From: Stutzerimonas stutzeri
GTDB taxonomy: Bacteria > Pseudomonadota > Gammaproteobacteria > Pseudomonadales > Pseudomonadaceae
NCBI RefSeq assembly: GCF_000935215.1
Contig: NZ_JXXD01000240.1
Coordinates: forward strand, 24,724-88,723
Direction: 5' to 3'
DNA length: 64,000 nucleotides
Under the pieces are notes generated by a model. The model made no database searches. It was not told where the DNA came from and saw only the letters and a program-made list of their open reading frames with translations. A program made the translations under genes and the position numbers. Positions 31,777 through 43,744 of the stretch are shown here, one piece after another. Numbering within the stretch: position 1 is the first letter of the stretch; every line of letters starts with the position of its first letter.

Positions 31777-32749
31777 GTGGAAGGCTCCGGTAGACGAGTC
31801 CAAGAATGATCGTAACAGCTGGAAGCTGCTGGAGAAGACGCTGCTTGCAGGGGTTCAGGAGCAGCGGCGCGCTAGGCGCTGGGGTATCTTCTTCAAGTTA
31901 TTGACCTTCATTTACCTGTTCGGCGCGCTGGCCCTGTTTTCCCCGGCGCTGCAGTTTGGTTCCAGCAAGGGCGCGGAGGGTAGTCATACGGCGGTCATCA
32001 ATGTGCGCGGCATGATCGCGGATGAAGAGCCTGCCAGCGCCGATAACGTCGTCGGTGCCTTGCGGGCGGCCTTCGAGGACGCCAATACCAAGGGTGTGGT
32101 GCTGCGAATCAATAGCCCGGGGGGCAGTCCGGTGCAGTCGGGCTATATATATGACGAAATCCGGCGTTTGCGCGGCGAATATCCGACCATCAAGGTCTAT
32201 GCGGTGATTACCGACCTGGGGGCGTCGGGTGCGTACTACATCGCTAGCGCCGCGGACGAAATTTATGCTGACAAGTCCAGTCTGGTGGGGTCGATCGGTG
32301 TAACCGCGGCCACCTTTGGCTTCGTTGAAACCATGGAAAAGCTCGGCGTCGAGCGGCGTGTCTATACGGCGGGTGAGCACAAGGCTTTTCTGGATCCGTT
32401 CCAGCCGGAAAAGCCTGAGGAGACCCAGTTCTGGCGAGGCGTGCTGGCTACCACCCATCAGCAGTTCATCGACAGCGTCAAGCGTGGTCGCGGCGATCGC
32501 CTTCAGGAGGAGCAGCATCCGGAGTTGTTCTCAGGTTTGATCTGGTCTGGGGAGCAGGCATTGGAGCTCGGGCTGATCGATGGTTTGGGAAGTGCGGCGC
32601 ATGTCGCGCGCGAGGTGATCGGTGAGCCCGAGCTGGTGGACTTCACTGTCAAAGAGTCGCCGCTGGATCGTTTTACCAAGAAACTTGGTGCTGGCGTCGC
32701 CGAACGCTTGGCTGTTCTGGTTGGGGTGCAGGGGCCGGTGTTGCGATAG
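31766..32749 (+). CDS. sppA: Signal peptide peptidase SppA (S49 family)
   Basis: A membrane-anchored serine protease that degrades cleaved signal peptides. The 327 residues have one N-terminal helix (about 45-65), then the S49 domain. The Ser/Lys dyad is visible as Ser154 in GASGAYYIAS and Lys206 in GEHKAFLDPF. The 52-residue spacing matches the short single-domain SppA of Bacillus type. ATG 31766 is preferred to 31760 because GAGGTG sits 7 nt before it. rluC, the HAD gene and sppA overlap and form one unit. Confidence 0.93.
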   Translation: MSDEWKAPVDESKNDRNSWKLLEKTLLAGVQEQRRARRWGIFFKLLTFIYLFGALALFSPALQFGSSKGAEGSHTAVINVRGMIADEEPASADNVVGALRAAFEDANTKGVVLRINSPGGSPVQSGYIYDEIRRLRGEYPTIKVYAVITDLGASGAYYIASAADEIYADKSSLVGSIGVTAATFGFVETMEKLGVERRVYTAGEHKAFLDPFQPEKPEETQFWRGVLATTHQQFIDSVKRGRGDRLQEEQHPELFSGLIWSGEQALELGLIDGLGSAAHVAREVIGEPELVDFTVKESPLDRFTKKLGAGVAERLAVLVGVQGPVLR

Positions 32750-32763
32750 CAGCCGGCTCGCGC

Positions 32764-33342
32764 TCACGGAACGTCGTAGCCTGCGTTCAGTAGCATGTCC
32801 ACCAGGCGGATGAGCGGAAGGCCTACCAGGCTGGTAACGTCCTCGCCTTCGGTGGCGCGGAAAAGACTGATGCCTAATCCTTCAGCCTTGAAACTGCCCG
32901 CGCAATCGTAGGGCTTTTCGATTCTCAGATAGCGCTCGATTCGGGCTTCATCTAGTTCTCTGAAGTGTACGGTGAACGGTATGCAGTCGGTCTGAATTCT
33001 GCCTGTCGCGCTGTCGAGGAGCGCCAGTCCGGTCAGAAATCGGACGCTGTTGCCGCTGGCGGATTGCAGTTGCTGTTTTGCCCGTTCGAACGTGTGCGGT
33101 TTGCCGATAATCTTCGAGTCCAATACTGCAGCCTGATCGGAGCCGATAATCAGGTGATTCGGATACTGCTCGGCAAGTGCTCTGGCCTTCTGCTCGGCGA
33201 GTCGGTTTACGAGTTGTTCGGCGCTTTCTCCGGGTAGATAGGTTTCATCGATATCCGGGGCGCAGCTTTCGAACGGTAGTCCCAGCCGGGAGAGCAATTC
33301 CTGTCGATAGGGTGAGCTGGATGCAAGCAGCAGGCGGCGCAT
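32764..33342 (-). CDS. Maf-family nucleotide pyrophosphatase (YceF type)
   Basis: A 192-residue Maf protein that hydrolyses noncanonical nucleotides; the YceF subgroup acts on 7-methyl-GTP. The N-terminus LLLASSSPYRQELLSRLGLPF, the GSDQAA motif with the catalytic Asp and the CAGSFKAEGLG segment fit YceF rather than YhdE. It is divergent from yceD-rpmF as in E. coli. A strong AAGGAGG lies 6 nt before ATG 33342. It ends 14 nt from the convergent sppA stop. Confidence 0.93.
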   Translation of the reverse strand: MRRLLLASSSPYRQELLSRLGLPFESCAPDIDETYLPGESAEQLVNRLAEQKARALAEQYPNHLIIGSDQAAVLDSKIIGKPHTFERAKQQLQSASGNSVRFLTGLALLDSATGRIQTDCIPFTVHFRELDEARIERYLRIEKPYDCAGSFKAEGLGISLFRATEGEDVTSLVGLPLIRLVDMLLNAGYDVP

Positions 33343-33407
33343 GATTCCTCCTTTATATATAGGTGCGAGATTGTATGCGTTGCGTCGTGAAGCTGGGCGG
33401 AATTCCT

Positions 33408-33436
33408 TTGACAGGCTGCGGGCGCGTCCCTAGAAT
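33408..33436 (+). promoter_or_regulatory. Strong sigma-70 promoter of the yceD-rpmF-plsX-fab operon
   Basis: A consensus TTGACA (33408-33413), a 17-bp spacer and TAGAAT (33431-33436). The expected start is 33443, only 3 nt before the yceD ATG. It is one of the best promoter matches in the window. Confidence 0.75.
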
Positions 33437-33445
33437 GCCGCGCTT

Positions 33446-33973
33446 ATGTTGAAAGGACCGATACCACCGCACGTTGATCCGCGCAAGCTAGCCGACCGAG
33501 CGGCCACCCTAGCCGGTGAGCTGCAATTGTCGCAGCTGAAGCGGCTCGCCGATCCTCTTGAGGATGATCAGGGTGTGGTGCGCGCCAGTTTTGCCTTTGG
33601 GCGCGACGAGCAGCGTACTGCGGTTATCCGTAGTCAGCTCGACGTTGAAGTCAAAATGATTTGCCAGCGTTGTCTGGAGCCGGTTGTTCTGCCGATTCAC
33701 AGCGAGTGCGATTACGCGGTTGTGAATGAAGGGGCGAGCAGCCAGCACCTGCCCAAAGGGTATGACGTGCTGGAAGTGGGAGAGGATCCTCTGGATCTGC
33801 TGGCGCTGGTCGAAGACGAGCTGTTGCTCGCTCTGCCGATTGTTCCACTCCATGACCCTGAAATTTGCCAGCCGCCGGTTGGGCCAGATGAGCCTGAACC
33901 GAGTGAGGACGAGGTAACGCGGTCCAACCCGTTCAGCGTACTGGCGCAGTTAAAGCGTGACCCAAACGTTTAG
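33446..33973 (+). CDS. yceD: YceD family 23S rRNA accumulation protein (DUF177)
   Basis: A 175-residue DUF177 protein; E. coli YceD influences 23S rRNA accumulation. The CQRC pair at about residues 74-77 with a later ECDY is the conserved feature. The C-terminus ends NPFSVLAQLKRDPNV. It always accompanies rpmF. The ATG at 33446 has no upstream ribosome site and lies at the predicted transcript start, so the message is probably leaderless. Confidence 0.92.
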   Translation: MLKGPIPPHVDPRKLADRAATLAGELQLSQLKRLADPLEDDQGVVRASFAFGRDEQRTAVIRSQLDVEVKMICQRCLEPVVLPIHSECDYAVVNEGASSQHLPKGYDVLEVGEDPLDLLALVEDELLLALPIVPLHDPEICQPPVGPDEPEPSEDEVTRSNPFSVLAQLKRDPNV

Positions 33974-33985
33974 GAGTTGATCCAA

Positions 33986-34168
33986 ATGGCTGTTCAGCAG
34001 AACAAAAAATCCCGTTCCGCCCGTGACATGCGTCGTTCCCATGACGCTCTCGAGCCGAACGCTCTGTCCGTGGAAAAGAGCACCGGTGAAGTTCACCTGC
34101 GTCACCACGTGTCCCCGGACGGTTTCTACCGTGGTCGCAAGGTGATCGACAAGGGCGCTGACGAGTAA
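33986..34168 (+). CDS. rpmF: 50S ribosomal protein L32
   Basis: L32 of the large ribosomal subunit, 60 residues beginning [20 protein letters not shown]. It has the expected basic N-terminus and [17 protein letters not shown]. This is the Cys-free form. ATG 33986 is preceded by TAGGAG at 33971-33976; a TTG at 33977 in frame is not used. plsX begins 3 nt after the stop. Confidence 0.97.
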   Translation: MAVQQNKKSRSARDMRRSHDALEPNALSVEKSTGEVHLRHHVSPDGFYRGRKVIDKGADE

Positions 34169-34171
34169 TCC

Positions 34172-35242
34172 TTGTCCGCTCCGGTCATCGCGATCGATGC
34201 AATGGGTGGGGACTTCGGTCCCCACTGCATTGTTCCTGCCAGTCTGTCCTGTCTGGCTGAAAGCCCCTCGCTGCATCTGGTCCTTGTCGGCCAATCTTCC
34301 CTTCTCGAACAGCTTGTCGCCCAGCATCCTGGGGTCGATCGTTCGCGCCTGAAAATCGTCGATGCGTCTGAAATCATTGGTATGGCTGAACGCCCGGCTC
34401 AGGCTTTGCGTGGCAAGCCACGCTCTTCCATGCGTATTGCCCTCGAGCAGGTTCGCGACGGTAAAGCCAATGCTTGTGTAAGCGCCGGTAACACCGGCGC
34501 GCTGATGGCATTGGCGCGCCAGGTTCTGAGAACGCTGCCAGGTATCGATCGGCCGGCGATGGTGACAGCGCTCCCTACGCAGGCTGACCCATGCCTGCTG
34601 CTGGACCTGGGCGCAAATGTCGATTGCCCACCCGAGCAGCTTTTCCAGTTTGCTGTCATGGGGGCTGTGGCGGCCGAATCGCTGGGACGACAGCAGCCTA
34701 GGGTCGCGCTGCTGAATGTCGGTACCGAAGAGATCAAGGGCAATCAGCAGGTCAAGCAAGCCGCGCTGCTGTTGCAGCAGGCCGCTGATCTCAACTATCA
34801 GGGCTTCATCGAGGGGGATGGTCTGTATCGCGGTGAAGCCGACGTGGTCGTATGCGATGGCTTTGTCGGCAACATATTGCTCAAATCCAGCGAGGGCTTG
34901 GCTGGGATGCTGGTCGCCAGAGTCGAGGCGCTTTTCAAGCGTTCGCTTGGCGCGCGCATTGTCGGTGCTGTCGTATTGCCGTTGTTGCGCCGTCTGCGGG
35001 CGGATCTCAATCCGGCTCAGTACAACGGTGCGAGCTTTCTCGGGCTGCAGGGAATTGTCGTCAAGAGTCATGGTAGTGCCGGCGCGGACGGCTTCAAAGC
35101 AGCGATCCGGCGCGCGGCGCAGGATGTCGAGCATGATCTCCCTGGGCAACTGAGGAGCAGGCTGGGGCATTTTCTGCGGCCGCCTCATCCGTACGATGAT
35201 GTGGATGATGTGACCGCAGGTGGTGGCCAGCCATCCAACTGA
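34172..35242 (+). CDS. plsX: Phosphate acyltransferase PlsX
   Basis: PlsX converts acyl-ACP and phosphate to acyl-phosphate for phospholipid synthesis, linking fatty-acid and membrane lipid production. The 356 residues begin with [13 protein letters not shown], the family signature, and include [10 protein letters not shown]. The start is a TTG at 34172; the first in-frame ATG is inside the conserved MGGD motif and cannot be the start. The operon continues to fabD with no fabH between them. Confidence 0.95.
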   Translation: MSAPVIAIDAMGGDFGPHCIVPASLSCLAESPSLHLVLVGQSSLLEQLVAQHPGVDRSRLKIVDASEIIGMAERPAQALRGKPRSSMRIALEQVRDGKANACVSAGNTGALMALARQVLRTLPGIDRPAMVTALPTQADPCLLLDLGANVDCPPEQLFQFAVMGAVAAESLGRQQPRVALLNVGTEEIKGNQQVKQAALLLQQAADLNYQGFIEGDGLYRGEADVVVCDGFVGNILLKSSEGLAGMLVARVEALFKRSLGARIVGAVVLPLLRRLRADLNPAQYNGASFLGLQGIVVKSHGSAGADGFKAAIRRAAQDVEHDLPGQLRSRLGHFLRPPHPYDDVDDVTAGGGQPSN

Positions 35243-35304
35243 AATTCGCGACGCCGGTCCCTGGCGTATTCTTCAGACGAACAGAACCACAAGAGAGTCG
35301 TTTC

Positions 35305-36243
35305 ATGTCCGCATCACTTGCTTTCGTCTTTCCCGGTCAGGGGGCTCAGTCCCTTGGCATGCTGGCCGAGCTGGGTGCCCAGCAAAGCGTGGTCGTCGAT
35401 ACTTTTGCCGAGGCATCTTCGGCGCTCGGGTACGACCTTTGGGCGTTGACCCAGACCGGTCCGGAAGAACAGCTGAATCAGACCGACAAGACCCAGCCGG
35501 CGATTCTTGCCGCCTCCATCGCAATCTGGCGTTTGTGGCAGACAGAAGGCGGCGCGCAGCCCGCATTCGTTGCCGGACACAGCCTCGGTGAGTACTCCGC
35601 TCTGGTGGCGGCGGGCAGCCTGCCGTTCGCTGACGCCATCAAGCTGGTTGAATTGCGCGGTCAATTGATGCAGCAGGCAGTGCCGGCCGGGCAGGGCGGC
35701 ATGGCCGCCATTCTCGGGCTGGAAGATGCCGATGTATTGGCCGCCTGTGCCGAGGCCGCGCAAGGTGAGGTGGTCAGTGCGGTCAACTTCAACGCTCCGG
35801 GTCAGGTGGTGATTGCCGGCAGTGCGGCGGCGGTAGAGCGCGCGATCGAAGCGTGCAAGGCCAAAGGTGCCAAGCGTGCGATGGCTTTGCCGGTGAGTGT
35901 CCCCTCTCATTGCGATCTGATGCGTCCGGCTGCCGAACGCTTCGCTTCCTCGGTGGAGTCGATCGAATGGCAAGCGCCGCAGATTCCGTTGGTGCAGAAC
36001 GTCAGCGCAGCAGTCGTCGCGGATCTGGAAGTGCTCAAGCGTGATCTGCTGGCACAGCTCTACAGTCCGGTGCGCTGGGTCGAGTCCATGGTTGCTCTGG
36101 GAGACCGTGGCGTCACCTCGCTGGTCGAGTGCGGACCCGGCAAGGTTCTGTCGGGCCTCAACAAACGCTGCGTCAAGGGCGTCAGCACCTACAATCTGGA
36201 TACCCCCGAGGCCTTCGCGGCCGCTCGTGCCGCATTGGCTTGA
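35305..36243 (+). CDS. fabD: Malonyl-CoA:ACP transacylase
   Basis: FabD loads malonyl groups onto ACP. The 312 residues contain the active-site GHSLGEYSAL with Ser93, the oxyanion loop FPGQGAQ and a catalytic His in VPSHCDLM. The start ATG 35305 follows AAGAGAG. It belongs to the type II fatty-acid synthase run fabD-fabG-acpP-fabF. Confidence 0.97.
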   Translation: MSASLAFVFPGQGAQSLGMLAELGAQQSVVVDTFAEASSALGYDLWALTQTGPEEQLNQTDKTQPAILAASIAIWRLWQTEGGAQPAFVAGHSLGEYSALVAAGSLPFADAIKLVELRGQLMQQAVPAGQGGMAAILGLEDADVLAACAEAAQGEVVSAVNFNAPGQVVIAGSAAAVERAIEACKAKGAKRAMALPVSVPSHCDLMRPAAERFASSVESIEWQAPQIPLVQNVSAAVVADLEVLKRDLLAQLYSPVRWVESMVALGDRGVTSLVECGPGKVLSGLNKRCVKGVSTYNLDTPEAFAAARAALA

Positions 36244-36257
36244 ACAAGGAGAATGCT

Positions 36258-37001
36258 ATGAATCTGCAAGGTAAGGTGGCGTTGGTAACCGGCGCGAGCC
36301 GCGGTATTGGCCAGGCCATTGCCCTTGAGTTGGGCCGCCAGGGCGCGATCGTAATTGGTACTGCGACCACGCCAACCGGCGCCGAGCGCATCGCCGAGAC
36401 ACTGAAGGAAAACGGTATCGAAGGCGCTGGGCTGGTGCTCGATGTTGGCAACGATGAATCTGTCAGCAGCACTCTTGAGCACATTCAGCAGCATCTCGGA
36501 CAGCCGGCAATTCTGGTCAACAATGCCGGTATTACCCGCGATAACTTGATGCTGCGCATGAAGGATGATGAGTGGCATGACGTCATCAACACCAACCTGA
36601 ATAGCCTGTATCGCCTTTCCAAGGCCGTGCTGCGCGGCATGACCAAGGCTCGCTGGGGTCGAATCATCAATATCGGTTCGGTGGTTGGTGCCATGGGCAA
36701 CGCCGGACAGGTAAACTACGCGGCAGCCAAGGCCGGTCTGGAGGGTTTCAGCCGTGCATTGGCTCGTGAGGTCGGTTCTCGTGGTATCACGGTGAATTCC
36801 GTGGCGCCTGGTTTCATCGATACCGACATGACTCGCGAGTTGCCGGAAGCCCAGCGTGATGCGCTCGTGGGGCAGATTCCCCTGGGGCGTCTCGGTCAGG
36901 CCGAAGAAATTGCAAAGGTCGTTGCGTTTCTCGCTTCGGACGGCGCTGCCTACGTCACCGGTGCTACCGTTCCGGTGAATGGCGGCATGTACATGAGCTG
37001 A
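36258..37001 (+). CDS. fabG: 3-oxoacyl-[ACP] reductase
   Basis: FabG performs the NADPH-dependent first reduction of the elongation cycle. The 247 residues have the cofactor loop TGASRGIG, NNAG, catalytic Tyr154 and Lys158 in YAAAKAG, and the C-terminal YVTGATVPVNGGMYM. ATG 36258 has AAGGAGA just upstream; the open frame reaches back to 36129 inside fabD and is not used. Confidence 0.97.
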   Translation: MNLQGKVALVTGASRGIGQAIALELGRQGAIVIGTATTPTGAERIAETLKENGIEGAGLVLDVGNDESVSSTLEHIQQHLGQPAILVNNAGITRDNLMLRMKDDEWHDVINTNLNSLYRLSKAVLRGMTKARWGRIINIGSVVGAMGNAGQVNYAAAKAGLEGFSRALAREVGSRGITVNSVAPGFIDTDMTRELPEAQRDALVGQIPLGRLGQAEEIAKVVAFLASDGAAYVTGATVPVNGGMYMS

Positions 37002-37051
37002 GTGTGACGCCCGACGCAGGAGGACAGTCTTAGAGGCTGTCTTTAAATTAG

Positions 37052-37076
37052 CTATAAAACCGCAGCTGGTTTATAG
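37052..37076 (+). repeat. AT-rich hairpin upstream of acpP
   Basis: CTATAAAACC (37052-37061) pairs with GGTTTATAG (37068-37076) with one bulged A. It lies between fabG and the acpP promoter. There is no T tract on the plus strand. It may attenuate read-through or be a regulator site. Confidence 0.35.
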
Positions 37077-37117
37077 ACAGAAGGTTGAAGGCGGCGTCAT
37101 GCTTGCCTGCTTCCAGC

Positions 37118-37145
37118 TTGAAATGCGGAAAACGCTTTCTATACA
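37118..37145 (+). promoter_or_regulatory. Candidate acpP promoter
   Basis: TTGAAA (37118-37123) and TATACA (37140-37145) with a 16-bp spacer lie 51 nt before the acpP ATG. Separate promotion fits the high demand for ACP. Confidence 0.5.
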
Positions 37146-37195
37146 CTACCGCGCAAACCAGCTGCCTGATTTTTCCATAGGAGTGAAAACAAGGT

Positions 37196-37432
37196 ATGAG
37201 CACCATCGAAGAACGCGTCAAGAAAATCGTTGCCGAGCAACTTGGCGTTAAAGAAGAGGAAGTAACCAACAGTGCTTCCTTCGTCGAAGACCTGGGTGCC
37301 GACTCTCTTGACACCGTTGAGCTGGTGATGGCTCTGGAAGAGGAATTCGAGACCGAGATCCCGGACGAGCAAGCTGAGAAGATCACCACCGTTCAGGAAG
37401 CCATCGATTACATCAACGCGCACGCGCAGTAA
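37196..37432 (+). CDS. acpP: Acyl carrier protein
   Basis: The 78-residue acidic carrier of growing acyl chains. The phosphopantetheine attachment site is Ser37 in [18 protein letters not shown]. The protein is almost all helical and strongly acidic, as expected. The start ATG 37196 is preceded by ATAGGAGTG further upstream and AAGG just before the ATG. It has its own promoter and is followed by a strong terminator, so it can be expressed apart from the flanking fab genes. Confidence 0.98.
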
Positions 37433-37459
37433 GTTGTAATCTGCTTCAGAAACAGGAAC

Positions 37460-37498
37460 AGCCGCACTGCCTTTGAACGAGGTAGTGCGGCTTTTCTT
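37460..37498 (+). terminator. Rho-independent terminator after acpP
   Basis: A 12-bp stem (37460-37471 with 37481-37492, one G-T pair) and a 9-nt loop are followed by TTTCTTT. It lies 28 nt after acpP and before fabF, and probably trims read-through rather than blocking it. Confidence 0.8.
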
Positions 37499-37605
37499 TG
37501 AGAGGGATTCATCCAGGTCGCGGGGGCTCCATTGCACCCAACCGGGGATGGTTCCTGTCTTGGCGGGAACCGAGCCAAGTACGTTTAGGTATAGGAGTAA
37601 TCGCT

Positions 37606-38850
37606 GTGTCGCGTAGACGCGTCGTAGTCACCGGGATGGGCATGCTATCGCCACTGGGTAACGATGTGCCAAGCAGCTGGCAGGGAATTCTCGCCGGCCG
37701 CAGTGGTATCGGCCTGATCGAGCACATGGATCTTTCTGCCTATTCCACTCGTTTTGGCGGGTCGATCAAAAGCTTCGATGTCGAGCAGTATCTGCCGGCA
37801 AAAGAGGCACGCAAGCTCGACCTCTTCATTCAGTACGGCCTTGCCGCGAGTTTCCAGGCGGTGCGTGATTCCGGGCTGGAGGTCACTGACGCCAATCGGG
37901 AGCGCATCGGCGTCGCGATGGGGTCCGGTATCGGCGGCCTGACCAATATCGAAAACAGCTGCAAGGCACTTATCGAGCAAGGTCCGCGGCGTATATCTCC
38001 CTTCTTCGTGCCGGGCTCCATCATCAACATGGTGTCTGGTTTCCTGTCGATCCATCTGGGATTGCAGGGCCCCAACTATGCGATCGCTACCGCCTGTACC
38101 ACGGGCACCCACTGCATTGGCATGGCCGCCCGTAACATTGCCTATGGCGAGGCGGATGTCATGGTGGCCGGCGGTTCCGAGATGGCTGCCAGTGGGCTTG
38201 GTATTGGAGGCTTTGCGGCAGCACGCGCACTGTCCACCCGCAACGATGACCCGGCGGCTGCGAGCCGGCCCTGGGACAAGGGGCGCGACGGTTTCGTCCT
38301 CTCCGATGGTGCCGGTGCGCTGGTGCTGGAGGAGCTGGAGCATGCCAAGGCCCGGGGGGCGCACATCTACGCCGAACTGATCGGTTTCGGCATGAGCGCC
38401 GATGCGTTCCACATGACCTCGCCGCCCGACGACGGCGCCGGTGCTGCGCGCTGCATCCGCAATGCGCTGAAGGACTCCCAGTTGAATGTCGATCAGGTGC
38501 ATTACATCAATGCACACGGCACCTCGACTCCCGCAGGTGACAAGGCCGAGGCTGCTGCTATTCGCAGCGTATTCGGTGATCACGCCTATGAGCTGTCGGT
38601 CAGTTCGACCAAATCAATGGTCGGCCACCTGCTGGGTGCTGCCGGTGCGGTGGAAGCGATCTTCAGTGTTCTGGCTATTCGTGATCAGGTCGCGCCGCCG
38701 ACCATCAATCTGCATGAGCCGGATGAAGGCTGCGACCTCGATTTCGTTCCGCACGAGGCCAAGCCCCGACCGATCGAAGTGGCGGTGTCCAACTCGTTCG
38801 GTTTTGGCGGAACCAACGGTTCGCTGGTATTCCGCCGGTTCGCCGAGTGA
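37606..38850 (+). CDS. fabF: 3-oxoacyl-[ACP] synthase II
   Basis: FabF condenses malonyl-ACP with acyl-ACP during elongation. The 414 residues have catalytic Cys164 in TACTTGTHC, His in [11 protein letters not shown] and His in [12 protein letters not shown]. The GTG start at 37606 has TAGGAG at 8-nt spacing. The frame is open back to 37498 but that part lies downstream of the terminator and lacks homology. It overlaps pabC by 4 nt. Confidence 0.96.
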   Translation: MSRRRVVVTGMGMLSPLGNDVPSSWQGILAGRSGIGLIEHMDLSAYSTRFGGSIKSFDVEQYLPAKEARKLDLFIQYGLAASFQAVRDSGLEVTDANRERIGVAMGSGIGGLTNIENSCKALIEQGPRRISPFFVPGSIINMVSGFLSIHLGLQGPNYAIATACTTGTHCIGMAARNIAYGEADVMVAGGSEMAASGLGIGGFAAARALSTRNDDPAAASRPWDKGRDGFVLSDGAGALVLEELEHAKARGAHIYAELIGFGMSADAFHMTSPPDDGAGAARCIRNALKDSQLNVDQVHYINAHGTSTPAGDKAEAAAIRSVFGDHAYELSVSSTKSMVGHLLGAAGAVEAIFSVLAIRDQVAPPTINLHEPDEGCDLDFVPHEAKPRPIEVAVSNSFGFGGTNGSLVFRRFAE

Positions 38851-39664
38851 CATTGAGCTGGCTGAACGGGGAGCCCTGTGATGGGCTGCCCATTCATGAT
38901 CGAGGACTGGCCTACGGCGATGGGCTGTTCGAGACTATTCGCGTCGCAGGTGGCCAGGCGCGGTTGGTCGAACGCCATCTGCAGCGGCTGCAAGATGGGT
39001 GTGAGCGCCTCGCCATTCCCGTTGATGCAAATCTGCTGCGCAATGAGCTGATGCGCTTCTGCCGGGCACTGGGGCAGGGCGTCGCCAAGCTCATCGTCAC
39101 GCGTGGCGCCGGACAGCGTGGTTATGCAACGCCACAGCCGTGTCAGCCGCAGCGTCTGCTGTTAGGCTCGTCCTCTCCAGCTTATCCGCCACAGCATGCT
39201 GAAACCGGCATCAGGCTGTTTCCGTGCGAGACCCGGCTTGCCGAGCAACCGCGACTCGCCGGCATCAAGCATCTGAATCGCCTGGAGCAGGTGTTGGCGC
39301 GTGCCGAGTGGCATGATCCGGTCTACGCGGAAGGGTTGATGCGCGATATGTCCGGCCGGGTGGTGGAGGGCGTTTTCAGCAATCTGTTCATCGTGGAAGC
39401 CGGCAAACTGCGTACCGCGCCGCTGACGCGTTGCGGAGTCGCTGGGGTCATGCGTGCGGAGATCATTGCGCGCGCAGCACAGCACGGGCTCCCGGTCGTG
39501 ATCGACGACATCAGCTATGCCGAGCTTGTGCAGGCCGATGAGGTATTCCTCTGCAACAGCCTTTACGGCATCTGGCCCGTGACAGCTTTGGCCGAGTGCG
39601 TCTGGCCCGTCGGTCCGCTGACCCGTAAACTGCAGTCCGTTGTCGCCGACCTGTTGAGTGATTC

Positions 39665-39668
<4 letters not shown>
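38847..39668 (+). CDS. pabC: Aminodeoxychorismate lyase
   Basis: PabC is a PLP enzyme of fold type IV that releases pyruvate from 4-amino-4-deoxychorismate to give p-aminobenzoate for folate. The 273 residues begin with the substrate-side motif [25 protein letters not shown]. The PLP lysine lies in [15 protein letters not shown]. The GTG start overlaps the fabF stop (GTGA), and its own stop overlaps mltG in the same way. Confidence 0.95.
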
Positions 39669-42343
<2,675 letters not shown>

Positions 42344-42374
42344 AATCGACTGGAATTTTCGTTAGGAACACCGC

Positions 42375-42731
42375 ATGAGCCTGCCAGCAAATCTTGGTCC
42401 GCGTAATGGCATCCTGTCCCTGACCATCAAGGACAAGTCGGTGCTCTATGCCGCGTTCATGCCCTTTATCAAGCATGGGGGTCTGTTCATCCCGACCAAC
42501 AAGAGCTACAAGCTTGGCGACGAAGTGTTCATGCTGCTCAACCTGATGGACGAGCCGGAAAAGATTCCCGTTGCCGGCAAGGTCGTCTGGATCACCCCAA
42601 AGGGTGCCCAGGGCAGTCGCGCCGCGGGAATTGGCGTGCAGTTCAACGAAGGCGACAGTACCGCACGCAACAAGATCGAAACCTATCTGGCCGGTGCGCT
42701 CAAATCCGACCGCCCGACCCACACGATGTAA
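42375..42731 (+). CDS. pilZ: Type IV pilus assembly protein PilZ
   Basis: PilZ is required for type IV pilus biogenesis and works with PilB and FimX. The 118-residue protein is the founding PilZ family member, but, as in P. aeruginosa, it lacks the usual RxxxR c-di-GMP motif: the N-terminus reads MSLPANLGPRNGILSLTIKD. VWITPKGAQGSRAAGIGVQF is typical. It starts 31 nt after holB. Confidence 0.95.
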   Translation: MSLPANLGPRNGILSLTIKDKSVLYAAFMPFIKHGGLFIPTNKSYKLGDEVFMLLNLMDEPEKIPVAGKVVWITPKGAQGSRAAGIGVQFNEGDSTARNKIETYLAGALKSDRPTHTM

Positions 42732-42850
42732 CGCTCTGAGTCACTGAACGTCATCCCTCGCCAGACGGCAGGGTGTTCGTTGGCCTTTCCTGACAACCGG
42801 CCATTTGCTCTACAATCGCCCCTTTTTCGCGATAGCAAGTAGTGCATTTC

Positions 42851-43636
42851 ATGCTGGTAGATTCCCACTGTCACCTTGACCGACTCGACCTGACCGCACA
42901 TGACGGTTCACTGGATGCCGCGTTGGACGCTGCGCGCTCGCGCGGTGTCGGGCATTTCCTCTGCATCGGCGTTAGCGCCGACAACGCAGCGGCGGTCAGA
43001 TCGCTGTCCGAGCGCTATGCCGACGTGGATTGCTCGATCGGTGTTCATCCTCTGGATCTCGAGCCGACGAGCCAGCCGGTGCTGGACTGGTTGCTTGGCG
43101 AGCTCCAGCACCCGCATGTGGTTGCCATTGGTGAAACCGGTCTGGATTACCACTACGAGCCCGAAGCTGCGCAGATGCAGCAGCAGTCCTTCCGGCTGCA
43201 TCTTGAAGCAGCCAGGCTGACCGGCAAACCGGTCATCGTGCACACCCGGGCTGCCCGCGCCGATACGCTGGATCTGCTGCGTGAGGCGGCGCTGCCGCAG
43301 GCGGGTGTATTGCATTGCTTTACCGAGGACTGGGACATGGCCAAGGCTGCGCTTGATCTCGGTTTCTATATCTCTCTGTCGGGGATCGTCACGTTCCGAA
43401 ATGCCGATGCGCTGCGCGATGTGGCCCGCAGAGTGCCGGCTGATCGCTTGCTGGTCGAAACCGATTCGCCGTATCTGGCGCCGGTTCCCCACCGTGGCAA
43501 AGCCAACCTGCCGCAGTATGTGCGGGAGGTCGCCGAGTTTGTTGCGGAGTTGCGTGGCGTTCCGTTCGAGGCGCTGGCTGAGCAAACCACTGCCAACTTC
43601 AAGACATTGTTCCCGCTGGCCCGGGTGCGCAGCTGA
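42851..43636 (+). CDS. tatD: TatD-family metal-dependent DNase
   Basis: A TatD/YcfH-type hydrolase, 261 residues, with a TIM-barrel fold. Metal ligands are visible as DSHCHLD (His6, His8), IGETGLDYHY, HTRAA and HCFTE, and the late ETDSPYLAP. Likely a 3'-5' exonuclease or related hydrolase. ATG 42851 gives the usual start MLVDSHCHLD; a GTG at 42842 would add three residues. TACAAT at 42811 may be a -10 element with a poorly spaced -35. Confidence 0.94.
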   Translation: MLVDSHCHLDRLDLTAHDGSLDAALDAARSRGVGHFLCIGVSADNAAAVRSLSERYADVDCSIGVHPLDLEPTSQPVLDWLLGELQHPHVVAIGETGLDYHYEPEAAQMQQQSFRLHLEAARLTGKPVIVHTRAARADTLDLLREAALPQAGVLHCFTEDWDMAKAALDLGFYISLSGIVTFRNADALRDVARRVPADRLLVETDSPYLAPVPHRGKANLPQYVREVAEFVAELRGVPFEALAEQTTANFKTLFPLARVRS

Positions 43637-43744
43637 CGTCGCCGCCGCGCAGGATTGATGCTTTCCAGCACGTCCGGTGCGCTGCCTTCTTTCTCGCCGA
43701 CACGAGCGGCGCTTTTCTTGCCCTGAAGATCCACAAGGTGGCGT

